Source: an archaeon (GTDB lineage Archaea > Asgardarchaeota > Thorarchaeia > Thorarchaeales > Thorarchaeaceae). From it: a stretch of DNA of 64,000 nucleotides. The stretch is from assembly GCA_024276825.1 (NCBI GenBank), contig JAJRWI010000007.1:17346-81345 (forward strand), in the 5' to 3' direction. Under the pieces are notes generated by a model. It was not told the DNA's origin. It did not search any database and worked only from the letters and a program-made list of their open reading frames with translations. This document shows positions 47,539 to 55,773 of the stretch, piece by piece. Every line of letters begins with the position of its first letter. Position 1 is the first letter of the stretch. The position numbers were made by a program, and so were the translations under genes.

Positions 47539-48816
47539 TCATTCGAAAGAGCCAGGCTGGTCAAAACTCTCGAGAATCTTATCTGCAGAACGTTTCACTC
47601 TTGAACGATACCCTCGACTTGTATAGACTCTAACAGGTTTCATTATTCTGCTGAAGCTTCGGGCAATATCGCTCATTTCTGAGACCTTCCAGAACTCATA
47701 GCCACGGGTGCCTCGTTCAAACAGATACAGCTCATCAAGCGGATATTTGCCGGGATAGTAATAGACCGAAGGACGATCTGGGATGTCAATGTAAATGTGC
47801 TTGGGATCAATGCCTGCGTCTTCAGCTATCTCGCACTCGATTTTATATTTCCCATCAATTGTAGTGATCTTTTCAAGAAAATCAGCATCAGAGATTGCAC
47901 GAGAGCTTGCCAATTTGGGCAGGTATCTGTCCACGAAAGCAGTGAACAGGTCCCCCGCTGAACGGAACCCTTCTGGAGCATCATCATCGACATTCAGAAG
48001 CGTATCATGATAGGTTACGTCATCAGCTTCAAGATAGAGGTCAATCTCCTTGTCGGGGGATGGAAGAAAATGAACACCGCCTTCATTCAGCATCCTGAGA
48101 AGCAGTAGTTCTGCAGCACGAACCGTCTTATGGAAATAGACTGCATCATACATCATTATGCCTGCCGAAAGATACGATTCCAGTGTGAACAACGAGCCGC
48201 GCTCAAATGCAAGATGGTTCTTTATTATTTTAGTGAGAGTAAACAGCCTGTGAAACTCAATCTGAGCATATTCAACGCCTGCAAAGTATGCATCCCTCTC
48301 CAGACTATCAATTAGCCCAGGATTGATTGGGACCTTATTGAGGTCAATCCTTAGGCCTTTCAGAGGAACTCCTCGATCAATGAGATCACACAATTCAGCC
48401 TTTGTGAATTCTGAGTCTTGGACCACATCGCCAACTGTTGATGATTCTAGAATGAGCTTGGCCATTCGGTTCTTATCAAATCCGCGAACTGAAAGATACT
48501 CGTCCATCACATTTGACCACGGCCCACTTGCTATCTTGAATAGCATTGCAACCATTCTTGCTTTGAGAATCTCATCAGTTTCAGCATCAAGGTATTCAAA
48601 GAATGTGTTAGTAACATACAATGTCCCAAGGAGCGAGCCGAGTAATGAGCAGTCGGCACCAGGATATACAAGAAAAGCACCAGCAGGAGTTTTGATGCCT
48701 CTCAGACGTTGCGTTGTACGTAAGTTCAACAATGCTGCTTCTGTACCTGTTAATTGAACATATCCATGTAAAGGATCTTTGATCTCAAGCACTGTTTGAA
48801 AGGCCTTCATGTTCAT
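47539..48816 (-). CDS. HD-superfamily (COG1078-like) protein with lost catalytic residues
   Basis: 425 residues matching the COG1078/SAMHD1-like HD family over its length: the N-terminal LHGYVQL, QRLRGIKTPAGAFLVYPGA, and the GPWS stretch. In active members this region reads NHTRFEHSLG and LLHDIGHGPFSH. Here the sequence is DCSLLGSLLG and MLFKIASGPWSN, so the metal-binding His and Asp (positions 93, 94, 97 and 102 and the earlier His pair) are replaced by Cys, Ser, Phe, Lys and Asn. It is therefore predicted not to be a phosphohydrolase, though the fold is retained, including nucleotide-type C-terminal domains. Role unknown; a nucleotide-sensing or regulatory use is a guess. Confidence 0.75.
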   Translation of the reverse strand: MNMKAFQTVLEIKDPLHGYVQLTGTEAALLNLRTTQRLRGIKTPAGAFLVYPGADCSLLGSLLGTLYVTNTFFEYLDAETDEILKARMVAMLFKIASGPWSNVMDEYLSVRGFDKNRMAKLILESSTVGDVVQDSEFTKAELCDLIDRGVPLKGLRIDLNKVPINPGLIDSLERDAYFAGVEYAQIEFHRLFTLTKIIKNHLAFERGSLFTLESYLSAGIMMYDAVYFHKTVRAAELLLLRMLNEGGVHFLPSPDKEIDLYLEADDVTYHDTLLNVDDDAPEGFRSAGDLFTAFVDRYLPKLASSRAISDADFLEKITTIDGKYKIECEIAEDAGIDPKHIYIDIPDRPSVYYYPGKYPLDELYLFERGTRGYEFWKVSEMSDIARSFSRIMKPVRVYTSRGYRSRVKRSADKILESFDQPGSFE

Positions 48817-48930
48817 TTTCGCTCAGTCCTTTAAGTGCGTGGTTCAATTGAAACCATAATTATACGTTTAACTCTTTGGGAATTCGCGCAAGAATGATAA
48901 GACTAGAGATTCTGTATTAGTTTGATTCTC

Positions 48931-50736
48931 ATGGATATGACTACAAGGGCTGCAATAATGGGAGTTCTGCTTTTCATAATGCTCACTAGCCCACTCGGTG
49001 TCCCCCAATATGCGGGCAATTATGACAAAAGGATATCAGCAGAGGAACCAATGCCAGCCAAGATATATGGTGAAGACCTCTCAGGATTCATCTTTAGTCA
49101 ATTCTCTGCAATCAGGTTCAAAGACCTGATCAAAGAGATTTCACAAAACGGTTCAAGAGAGGTTGGGTCACTGAATAATTTGTATGCGCGTAAATGGATT
49201 ATGAACAAGCTCAATGAGGTTTCCAATAACAGGATTGAGATTGAAGTTCTGGGAGGCCATCAGTCAATTGTGGGGCGCCTGCCAGGATGGCTAGAAGGAA
49301 ACCATCCCGCCTTGATGGTGGGAGGCCATTACGACAGTGTTTCAGAAGCACCAGGAGCTAATGATGATGGGACCGGTGTAATAACAATGCTTGAAGTTGC
49401 AAGAGTCATGTCACAGTTCAATTGGCCCTTAGACATCTATTTTTGCGCATGGAATGCCGAGGAGATTGGGCTCGTTGGCAGTTCAGAGGTCGCAAACATT
49501 TTTATAGATAGAGAGATAGAACTATTGCAATATTACAATGTAGATATGCTCCTTGTTGAGGACAAGACCGTGGCCCCTGATGAAAGGCTTTGGTTTGTGT
49601 ATAATAATGGAGATACCGCAGAATATGCAGAGAGCCATTATTATGCGGACTTGGCTAAGGTCATGAGCAACAATCTGGGGATGAACTTGGTCAAACCAAT
49701 ACCATCCAACTCATTCTTTGCATGGGGAGCATCAGACCATGCATCATTTGCATCATATGGTTATGACAATATCTTGTTTGCCTTTGAGAGTGGATTTGAT
49801 TATGATGATGCATATCATACTTCAGACGACTCATGGGACAACCCATCCTATAATTATACTCTCGCCAAGGAAACAGTTTCGACAATTTCAGCCAGTATGG
49901 CGCATGTCATGTCAGGAGCTTTTGGAGAATTGTTGAAATTCCAGTTTATGGATGAAGTGTCAGAGGGCAATGACTTGCAATACTTTTTTGTCATGAGCAC
50001 GAGATCGGATATCTCATATCATATGGACTGGAGTGGTGGTAAGATTCGTGTTGAAATGATGAATGATGAATATTCCAATACATTCACAATGAGTCATTTA
50101 GGATCGGCAGGGGAGTATCAGGAAACTATAGATGAAATGTATACAGATCCTGGACTTTGGAAAGTGATTGTAAGCACAGATTCTTCGAATGTTGTTGAGT
50201 TTAATCTGACAATCTCAGTTGACAGTGATTTTAACACCAATGGGGTGCTTGACTCTGAGGAGTTCTGGCTGGCAAAGTCATTGTTTGAAATGGACAATGA
50301 TATGGACGGACTTAGCAACGGGATGGAAATGATAATTGGCACTTCGCCTTGGTTACCTGATACTGATTCAGATGGAATGGACGATGAGTGGGAGTTTAAT
50401 AATCATCTCAACCCCCTATTGAATGACTCCGCGTTGGACTTTGATAGAGATGGGTTAAGTAATCTTGGGGAGTATAAAGCAGGAACGGATCCTTGGAATC
50501 TGGACTCTGATTCGGACCTCATGCCAGATGGCTTTGAGGTCGAGTATGGACTTGATCCGTTGAATGATGATGCGAGTCAGGATTTTGATGGCGATGGGGT
50601 TTCAAACCTTGAAGAGTACTTAAGGGGGACAGATCCAAGTGTTTCTGATATTGACATCACTATCCCCATTGTTACAGCAATTGCGATAGTGGTTGTTCTG
50701 TTTGCTGTTGTGCTCTGGTCAAGAAGAAATGCATAA
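48931..50736 (+). CDS. Secreted M28 aminopeptidase with calcium-binding repeats and membrane anchor
   Basis: About 601 residues. Signal sequence (TTRAAIMGVLLFIMLTSPLG), then an M28 zinc peptidase domain. The metal ligands are seen in GGHYDSV (His), GANDDGTG (Asp), WNAEEIGLVGS (Glu pair) and, near the end, AYHTSDDS (His). After a beta-rich region come thrombospondin-3/dockerin-like Asp-rich calcium-binding repeats (DNDMDGLSNGME, DTDSDGMDDEWE, DFDRDGLSNLGE, DSDSDLMPDGFE, DFDGDGVSNLEE). A C-terminal helix (IPIVTAIAIVVVLFAVVLW) anchors it, followed by RRNA. It works outside the cell on peptides. A TTG at 48922 is another possible start. Confidence 0.88.
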   Translation: MDMTTRAAIMGVLLFIMLTSPLGVPQYAGNYDKRISAEEPMPAKIYGEDLSGFIFSQFSAIRFKDLIKEISQNGSREVGSLNNLYARKWIMNKLNEVSNNRIEIEVLGGHQSIVGRLPGWLEGNHPALMVGGHYDSVSEAPGANDDGTGVITMLEVARVMSQFNWPLDIYFCAWNAEEIGLVGSSEVANIFIDREIELLQYYNVDMLLVEDKTVAPDERLWFVYNNGDTAEYAESHYYADLAKVMSNNLGMNLVKPIPSNSFFAWGASDHASFASYGYDNILFAFESGFDYDDAYHTSDDSWDNPSYNYTLAKETVSTISASMAHVMSGAFGELLKFQFMDEVSEGNDLQYFFVMSTRSDISYHMDWSGGKIRVEMMNDEYSNTFTMSHLGSAGEYQETIDEMYTDPGLWKVIVSTDSSNVVEFNLTISVDSDFNTNGVLDSEEFWLAKSLFEMDNDMDGLSNGMEMIIGTSPWLPDTDSDGMDDEWEFNNHLNPLLNDSALDFDRDGLSNLGEYKAGTDPWNLDSDSDLMPDGFEVEYGLDPLNDDASQDFDGDGVSNLEEYLRGTDPSVSDIDITIPIVTAIAIVVVLFAVVLWSRRNA

Positions 50737-50745
50737 AAAATGGGA

Positions 50746-50764
50746 GGCTCCCCAAGGGGGAGTC
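50746..50764 (-). terminator. Terminator hairpin after porB
   Basis: GGCTCCCC/GGGGAGTC forms an 8-bp stem with a 3-nt loop between two convergent genes; on the minus strand it is followed by CCCATTTTTTATG, a T run fitting termination of the por operon. Confidence 0.6.
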
Positions 50765-50771
50765 GTTGGAC

Positions 50772-51677
50772 TTATGTGAAGGTCCGTAAGATCACATCCC
50801 ATCTGTGCTGTATGAAGTCGCGAATATCTTGAATCTTTTTCTCGTCCTTCTTGGGCTTGAACAGATGCGAGAAGCGGCCCTGAAGCTTCAGAAATTCCTC
50901 TATATCAGTTCGCTTTTCAGGGTCCTGAAATCTCTTACTCTCACGTCCGAGAATGAACTCGTCGCCAATTCTCTCCCACATTATCCAATATCCAGTCTCA
51001 ACAGCCAGTTTGCCCATCTTCACACCAAGTTCTACAGGATAGTTCCAAGCCTGAGGACATGGCAGAAATATATGGATGAATTTGGGTCCTTTGATCTCTT
51101 TTGCCTTCTTGAATTTCTCATAGAGGTCCCGAGGGTATGAGGAATTAGCCGTGGCCTGATAAGCAGGCTCGTGAGCCGCGACAATGAGGTCAAGGAGTTT
51201 TTCGGGTTCGGTCTTGCCATGCCAAGTTGTTGTTGTCTGAGCGTACAGTGGTGTAGCGCCTGATCTCTGTGTGCCAGTGTTGCTGTATACCTGATTGTTA
51301 TAGCAGACATATAGAATGTCAGTCTTTCTCTCAAAGGCCCCACTTAGAGCTTGAATACCAATGTCGAAAGTACCACCATCACCAGCCCAGACCATTACGG
51401 TTGTGCTATCTCTGCCCTTGGCTTTCAAGGCAGCCTTAACACCAGAAGCTGTTGCTGCTGAGGCCATGAATGCAGTGTTCAATACTGGAAAGTCAAGACA
51501 ACTCTTGGGCCAGAGAGACTGTACTACACTTGTGCAGCATGCCGGCACAACTTGAATGACGTCACCCCCAAGCGCCTTATGGGCATGTCTGAGGGCCACC
51601 ATGTCCTGACAGCCCGCACATGCTGCGTTTCCCTTCAACACATACTCCTTAGTTGGCATATCTCTAATCGCAACCAT
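50772..51677 (-). CDS. porB: Pyruvate:ferredoxin oxidoreductase beta subunit
   Basis: Thiamine-diphosphate-binding beta subunit of 2-oxoacid:ferredoxin oxidoreductase, about 301 residues. The GDGGTFDIGIQALSGAF motif, followed by NNQVYSNTGTQRSGATP, is the TPP/Mg site and matches pyruvate synthase. Four cysteines (CAGCQ near the N-terminus, CC in PACCTSV, and a Cys near the NAT region) suit the [4Fe-4S] cluster of this subunit. The ATG at 51677 is preceded by GAGGTGA, which decides against a GTG start 9 nt upstream. The gene is directly downstream of porA. Together they make acetyl-CoA from pyruvate, reducing ferredoxin. Confidence 0.95.
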   Translation of the reverse strand: MVAIRDMPTKEYVLKGNAACAGCQDMVALRHAHKALGGDVIQVVPACCTSVVQSLWPKSCLDFPVLNTAFMASAATASGVKAALKAKGRDSTTVMVWAGDGGTFDIGIQALSGAFERKTDILYVCYNNQVYSNTGTQRSGATPLYAQTTTTWHGKTEPEKLLDLIVAAHEPAYQATANSSYPRDLYEKFKKAKEIKGPKFIHIFLPCPQAWNYPVELGVKMGKLAVETGYWIMWERIGDEFILGRESKRFQDPEKRTDIEEFLKLQGRFSHLFKPKKDEKKIQDIRDFIQHRWDVILRTFT

Positions 51678-51682
51678 TTCTC

Positions 51683-52858
51683 TCACCTCAGATCATGCCA
51701 GGTCTCCTCTGGACCCAGTTCTCCACTCTCAACAGCTTTCACCGTATCAAGAATAATCTCTTTGATGTCAGTCACTGTGATGTCACGTCCACCAAGGCCA
51801 CCGATATAGCTCTTGACCATAGGTCTGTGTTCGGTGTGATAGAGCGATGCTCGGATGTCATTAGCAACGGGACCACCAAACCCATAGCTCACGGATCTGT
51901 CAAAGCTTGCAAAGGCCTTTACCTTAGAAGCAAGTTCTCTGACTTTCTCAACAGGGAACGGTCGGACCATTCTAATTCGGGCATTTCCGACTTTGTAACC
52001 CTCTTCGCGAAGTTCATCAATTGCGTCTTTTGCTTCAGAGCCCACCGTGCCCTGAGAAGTGAATATGACTTCAGCATCCTCACATTTGTAGCAATCAATT
52101 GGTCCGCCAAAGTACTTTCCAAAGAGTTTCTTGTACTCCCTTTCAATCTCATCATAGACCATCAATGCATTCTTGTTGCCCTCATGCATCTTGTATCTGA
52201 ATTCCTGGTAGAATTCAGGGAACACAATGTTTCCATGTGATACTGGGTTGTCAGGATCCATGACCCAGTGTGGCGGCTTGTAGGGTGGCAGAAACTTGTC
52301 GACCTCTTCGGGTTCGAGATAATCGAAGGTTGAAAGTGTATGGCTCAGTACAAAACCATCTGCATTGACCATTACGGGCATCAGAACTCGTTCGTCTTCT
52401 GCTAGTCTGAAGGCTTGAATAACAGTATGATAGAATTCATCAACGCTAGCAACATAGAATTGAATCCAGCCAGTGTCTCGTTTTGACATGCTATCATCAT
52501 GGGTGACATGAATATTCCAGCTTGGAGAAACTGATCTATTGATGTTCGCAAGTACAATTGGAAGTCTTGCTGCTGCAGCCCAATGCAGTGCCTCATCCAT
52601 CAAAAGAAGGCCGTTTGATGAAGTTGCTGTAAAAGCACGGGCACCAGTGGAGCTTGCACCGATACAGGCAAACATTGCAGAGTGCTCTGACTCCACTCGA
52701 ATGAACTCACCTTTGTAAATGCCTTCCTCATTTAACCATGCGACTTGTTCAGGAACGGTTGTGGCAGGGGTTATTGGATAAGCTGCAACAACCTCAACAC
52801 GAGCAGAAACACAAGCCCGGGCGGCTGCATAGTTTGCACTCATTATCAAAGTCTTCAT
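51683..52858 (-). CDS. porA: Pyruvate:ferredoxin oxidoreductase alpha subunit
   Basis: 391-residue alpha subunit with the PYR domain (AAYPITPATTVPEQ near the N-terminus, ESEHSAMFACIGASSTGARAFTATSS for the active-site Glu and coenzyme contacts) and domain II (EVIFTSQGTVGSEAKDAI, RMVRPFPVEKVRELASKVK). It starts 4 nt after porD and ends 5 nt before the porB ATG, so it is the central gene of a porD-porA-porB operon. The enzyme works in the cytoplasm in anaerobic pyruvate oxidation. The gamma subunit (porG/porC) that usually completes the complex is not in this operon. Confidence 0.95.
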   Translation of the reverse strand: MKTLIMSANYAAARACVSARVEVVAAYPITPATTVPEQVAWLNEEGIYKGEFIRVESEHSAMFACIGASSTGARAFTATSSNGLLLMDEALHWAAAARLPIVLANINRSVSPSWNIHVTHDDSMSKRDTGWIQFYVASVDEFYHTVIQAFRLAEDERVLMPVMVNADGFVLSHTLSTFDYLEPEEVDKFLPPYKPPHWVMDPDNPVSHGNIVFPEFYQEFRYKMHEGNKNALMVYDEIEREYKKLFGKYFGGPIDCYKCEDAEVIFTSQGTVGSEAKDAIDELREEGYKVGNARIRMVRPFPVEKVRELASKVKAFASFDRSVSYGFGGPVANDIRASLYHTEHRPMVKSYIGGLGGRDITVTDIKEIILDTVKAVESGELGPEETWHDLR

Positions 52859-52862
52859 TCAT

Positions 52863-53180
52863 TCATTCCTCCAGAGTTGGATCGTTTCTGATCATCTCAA
52901 TGCATTTCTTGGGACACACCTGCGCACAGATCCCGCACCCCTTACAGTAGTCATAGTCTATGTGTGGAGTCCCATCATCATCAACAGAAATGCAGGCCTC
53001 AGGACAGTAGAGCCAACAGGTCCGACACCTATTACAGGCATCATAGTCAATCACAGGTTCAAAAGTTCTCCAACTGCCCGTCTTTCCAGTTGACCCAATC
53101 ATCGGCTTAGAATAAGATGTCTTGGGCATGTCCTTCCTAGTCTTTGGATCGACATTGACTTCATTTACCACCAGATACAT
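52863..53180 (-). CDS. porD: Pyruvate:ferredoxin oxidoreductase delta (ferredoxin) subunit
   Basis: 105-residue ferredoxin-like subunit with two [4Fe-4S] motifs (CNRCRTCWLYCP and CKGCGICAQVCP) that carry electrons out of the PorAB core to ferredoxin. It is the first gene of the operon, preceded by GAGGAGAT. A TATA-like sequence TATATTTA lies at 53218-53226, and a 6-bp hairpin AACTGC/GCAGTT at 53201-53219 sits next to the predicted transcription start; it could be a regulatory site. Confidence 0.93.
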   Translation of the reverse strand: MYLVVNEVNVDPKTRKDMPKTSYSKPMIGSTGKTGSWRTFEPVIDYDACNRCRTCWLYCPEACISVDDDGTPHIDYDYCKGCGICAQVCPKKCIEMIRNDPTLEE

Positions 53181-53333
53181 CTCCTCAGAGTCAGTCTAAA
53201 AACTGCTCTTTTCGCAGTTATATTTAGTGTTATGCACTTGTGACTCAAGGAACAATCGACTTGTTCTGATACTGAACGAATATTTCAAAGCCATATACTT
53301 GTCGATTGTTGAAAAGGAAACAACATTCCAATT

Positions 53334-53343
53334 GATATTTATC
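53334..53343 (+). promoter_or_regulatory. TATA box of the nitrilase gene
   Basis: GATATTTATC centred about 26 nt before the ATG at 53364; the gene is probably transcribed without a leader. Confidence 0.5.
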
Positions 53344-53363
53344 AGAAGGATTAGAATCACATC

Positions 53364-54173
53364 ATGATGAAGATGGAATTCACGGTTTCACTGATACAAG
53401 CACCCTGTTTCGAAGGGCGTAGAGAGAGAAACTTCAAGGGCATCAGATCAATGCTTGAGCAGATTCCCAGTTCGGATTCTATTCACCTCGTTATATTACC
53501 AGAACTCTTTGCAATTGGCTTCAGGCACGAGGACTATAGAAGACTGGGGGCGGGAGTTCCAGGATGCACCAGCGATTTTCTGTGCGAAACCGCTGAAGAG
53601 TTTTCCATCTATCTGATTGGTACAGGAATCGAAGAGAGTGCAGGGAAGTTCTACAACACATTGGTTCTCGCTTCACCAGAAGGACATGTAGTTGGAGCCT
53701 ATAGAAAGATCCATCCATTTCAGGAAGAGAAGGATGTGTTTCTTGGTGGAAGCACCATCACAATGTTCAGACTGGGTGAACTTCGAGTTGGTGTGGAAAT
53801 ATGCTATGACATCAGGTTTCCAGAGGTTTCAAGAAGGCTGGCACTTGAAGGGGCTCAGGTGATTTTGGTTCCTGCGGCATTTCCGGACCCAAGGGCTCAT
53901 CACTGGGACACACTAGTGATGGCAAGGGCGATAGAGAATCAAGTATTCATTGCTGCTGCAAATCGTGTGGGCCAAAGCTTTGATGGAAAGACCTACTTTG
54001 GCCACAGTCAGGTAGTCGATCCCTTGGGCGTTCGCTTTACGCGTATCAACTCTGAAGTCGATGTGATAACGCATAAATGCAATACTAAGGCAATTGAGAG
54101 TGCAAGGAGCCAAATAACATGTTATAAGGACAGGGCCCCCGAGAAGTATGAAAAGGTCACTTGGTTCGAATGA
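53364..54173 (+). CDS. Carbon-nitrogen hydrolase (nitrilase superfamily)
   Basis: 269-residue hydrolase with the nitrilase catalytic triad: Glu in VILPELFAIGF, Lys in AYRKIHPFQ, and Cys in GVEICYDIRFPEVSRRLALEG. The family cleaves amides and related carbon-nitrogen bonds; this one resembles the omega-amidase/Nit2 type or other carbon-nitrogen hydrolases, but the substrate is not fixed by sequence. It starts at 53364 (MMKMEFTVSLIQA) at a TATA-box spacing that predicts a leaderless mRNA. Its neighbours, DUF2299 and an M23-like peptidase, give no clear pathway. Confidence 0.92.
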   Translation: MMKMEFTVSLIQAPCFEGRRERNFKGIRSMLEQIPSSDSIHLVILPELFAIGFRHEDYRRLGAGVPGCTSDFLCETAEEFSIYLIGTGIEESAGKFYNTLVLASPEGHVVGAYRKIHPFQEEKDVFLGGSTITMFRLGELRVGVEICYDIRFPEVSRRLALEGAQVILVPAAFPDPRAHHWDTLVMARAIENQVFIAAANRVGQSFDGKTYFGHSQVVDPLGVRFTRINSEVDVITHKCNTKAIESARSQITCYKDRAPEKYEKVTWFE

Positions 54174-54207
54174 CAACCATTAAGTAATATGGCCCTATCG
54201 AAAGAGT

Positions 54208-54735
54208 GTGAGATGGACTAAATTGACAGACAATGTGGAGAAGATTAAGGACACAATCAAGAACTGGTTTCAGAATGAGGGCGCTAAGGTAGAGAGTATA
54301 TCAAATCCCCGAGCAGAGTTTTTATTCAAGGTAAAGTTTCGCCGCTTCTTCTTTACTGTGGTGAAACCCAATGATCAGCACTATGTCCAGATTGAGTCAC
54401 AGGTGATTATTTCGCCACAACATCTCAAGAAACTCACCGCCGAGAAAATGCAGAACTTCCAGATGGAAGCAATGAAGTTCGCTTTCAAACATGGTGTCAG
54501 TCTTGGATTTATTCAACCAATGCCAGGCCAAAAGGGCCCTAAGCCCCCAGGACCAGGTTTTGTGATTCAGGACAGAATTTATGATGATGGCTTTTCTGAG
54601 GACCGTCTATGGCAGGTCATGATTAGGCTCCACAGTGCAGTAGACATGGTGATTGCAATACTTAATGATATTACAGGACAGATTCCAGGCAAAACCCATA
54701 CTGCAGAGGACGCGGGGCCCTCATATTATACATAG
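54208..54735 (+). CDS. DUF2299-like protein
   Basis: 175 residues that match archaeal DUF2299 proteins: an N-terminal helix KIKDTIKNWFQNEG, then the beta sheet (RAEFLFKVKFRRFFFTVVKP, YVQIESQVIISP), a helix HLKKLTAEKMQNFQMEAMKFAF and a C-terminal helix DRLWQVMIRLHSAVDMVIAIL. The fold is like type III secretion chaperones and the function is not known. The start is a GTG at 54208 about 21 nt after a TATA-like AGTAATAT; a TTG at 54223 is possible. It follows the nitrilase gene by 34 nt. Confidence 0.7.
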   Translation: MRWTKLTDNVEKIKDTIKNWFQNEGAKVESISNPRAEFLFKVKFRRFFFTVVKPNDQHYVQIESQVIISPQHLKKLTAEKMQNFQMEAMKFAFKHGVSLGFIQPMPGQKGPKPPGPGFVIQDRIYDDGFSEDRLWQVMIRLHSAVDMVIAILNDITGQIPGKTHTAEDAGPSYYT

Positions 54736-54778
54736 TAGTCTTCAGTCTGCCGAATCACATCAAACATTGAGATAGTTG

Positions 54779-55426
54779 TCATGGATAGCACAAGTCCCAG
54801 TCAGGATGGTAACTATGGATTAGGCTCATTATTTCATTGTAGGCATCTTCAGAGAGATATTGCTTGGGGCACTGCCATTCGTCATCTTGAATCACACCGA
54901 AGTGGATATGAGCACCACCACCAATATTCAGAAAAGTGGCGATCTTATCGCCCATGGCAACCCAATCTCCCTCTTCAATTTGAAGCAATGAAAGCTGAGC
55001 ATCCCTGTCGGATGCATTCTGAGTCCAAGGTTCAAAATTGTAATGCACTATGGTTGTTGCATTGAACCGAATAATGACAGTGATATGAAAACGATTCGCA
55101 GCACTCTCACCATTGTCGGTCCATGTGATACTCTCCACCTGACCCGGAGCAGCTGCAATAACAGTTGACCCATTCTTGAAGAAGTAGTCAATCCCATTAT
55201 GAGTAAAGCCCCATGGACAGTTATCACTTTCACTGTACCCCTCATTGAAGGCGTAGATATCAGACTGATTTACGTAGATCACTCCCATATAGTCAAGTCG
55301 GTCCGACTCGTAGCGCTCACCAGGATCAAATATGACAATGCCATCTCCATCCCTTTTTGAGATGAAGAAGTATACTCCAAGAATAATCAATGATAGTAGC
55401 AGAAGAGTCACAACCTTTCTGTTCAT
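54779..55426 (-). CDS. Membrane-anchored M23-like peptidase
   Basis: About 215 residues with an N-terminal membrane anchor (KVVTLLLLSLIILGVYFFI) and an extracellular M23/LytM-like domain. The metal site motifs are HNGIDYFF (HxGxD) and HIHFGVIQ (HxH), and the beta core has GSTVIAAAPGQV and IEEGDWVAMGDKIA as in the lysostaphin family. Known members cut glycyl bonds in peptidoglycan, which archaea lack, so the target here must be a protein or surface polymer, or the domain is non-catalytic. I chose the ATG at 55426 (MNRKVVTLLL) over one 15 nt upstream. Confidence 0.75.
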   Translation of the reverse strand: MNRKVVTLLLLSLIILGVYFFISKRDGDGIVIFDPGERYESDRLDYMGVIYVNQSDIYAFNEGYSESDNCPWGFTHNGIDYFFKNGSTVIAAAPGQVESITWTDNGESAANRFHITVIIRFNATTIVHYNFEPWTQNASDRDAQLSLLQIEEGDWVAMGDKIATFLNIGGGAHIHFGVIQDDEWQCPKQYLSEDAYNEIMSLIHSYHPDWDLCYP

Positions 55427-55773
55427 ATTATCACAACACAAGATTCTTTCATATCCATCAAGTTCACATTATAAACTTCGGTAATATATTAAATGCTCAT
55501 TATTGCCTTTGTTTCGTATTTTTGTCACAGTCGGCTTAAAAATCGAATGATTACATTTCATATTTGTTTTAATACTCGATACACAGTAATAATATCGCCT
55601 TCTCATGAATGAGTCCAAACCAGCAAGCTTGTACTACATCAAGTTGTACTATCAATCGTTTCAGGCAAACAAGCCAAAAAGCAAGCTTTTGGCAAGGTCA
55701 AAGGCAGTCAACTCAGTATGATATACTGTGATTGACATAGGGTATGAAGCAAGAAAAAACAGGTGGGTTCGTA
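55427..55773. other. Intergenic region upstream of the giant surface protein gene
   Basis: No firm gene. It holds TATA-like runs near 55480-55492 and 55565-55574 and a hairpin GCCAAAA/TTTTGGC at 55673-55693. A 38-codon open frame at 55605-55721 starting MNESKPASLYYIKLYYQS is Lys/Tyr-rich and lies where a leader peptide or small protein could, but no ribosome site or similarity supports it. The AGGTGG at 55761-55766 is the ribosome site of the next gene and decides its start at 55774. Confidence 0.45.

Noticed and set aside
55605..55721. 38-codon open frame upstream of the giant gene
   Set aside because: A TATA-like sequence is near, but there is no ribosome site or similarity; kept only as a note.
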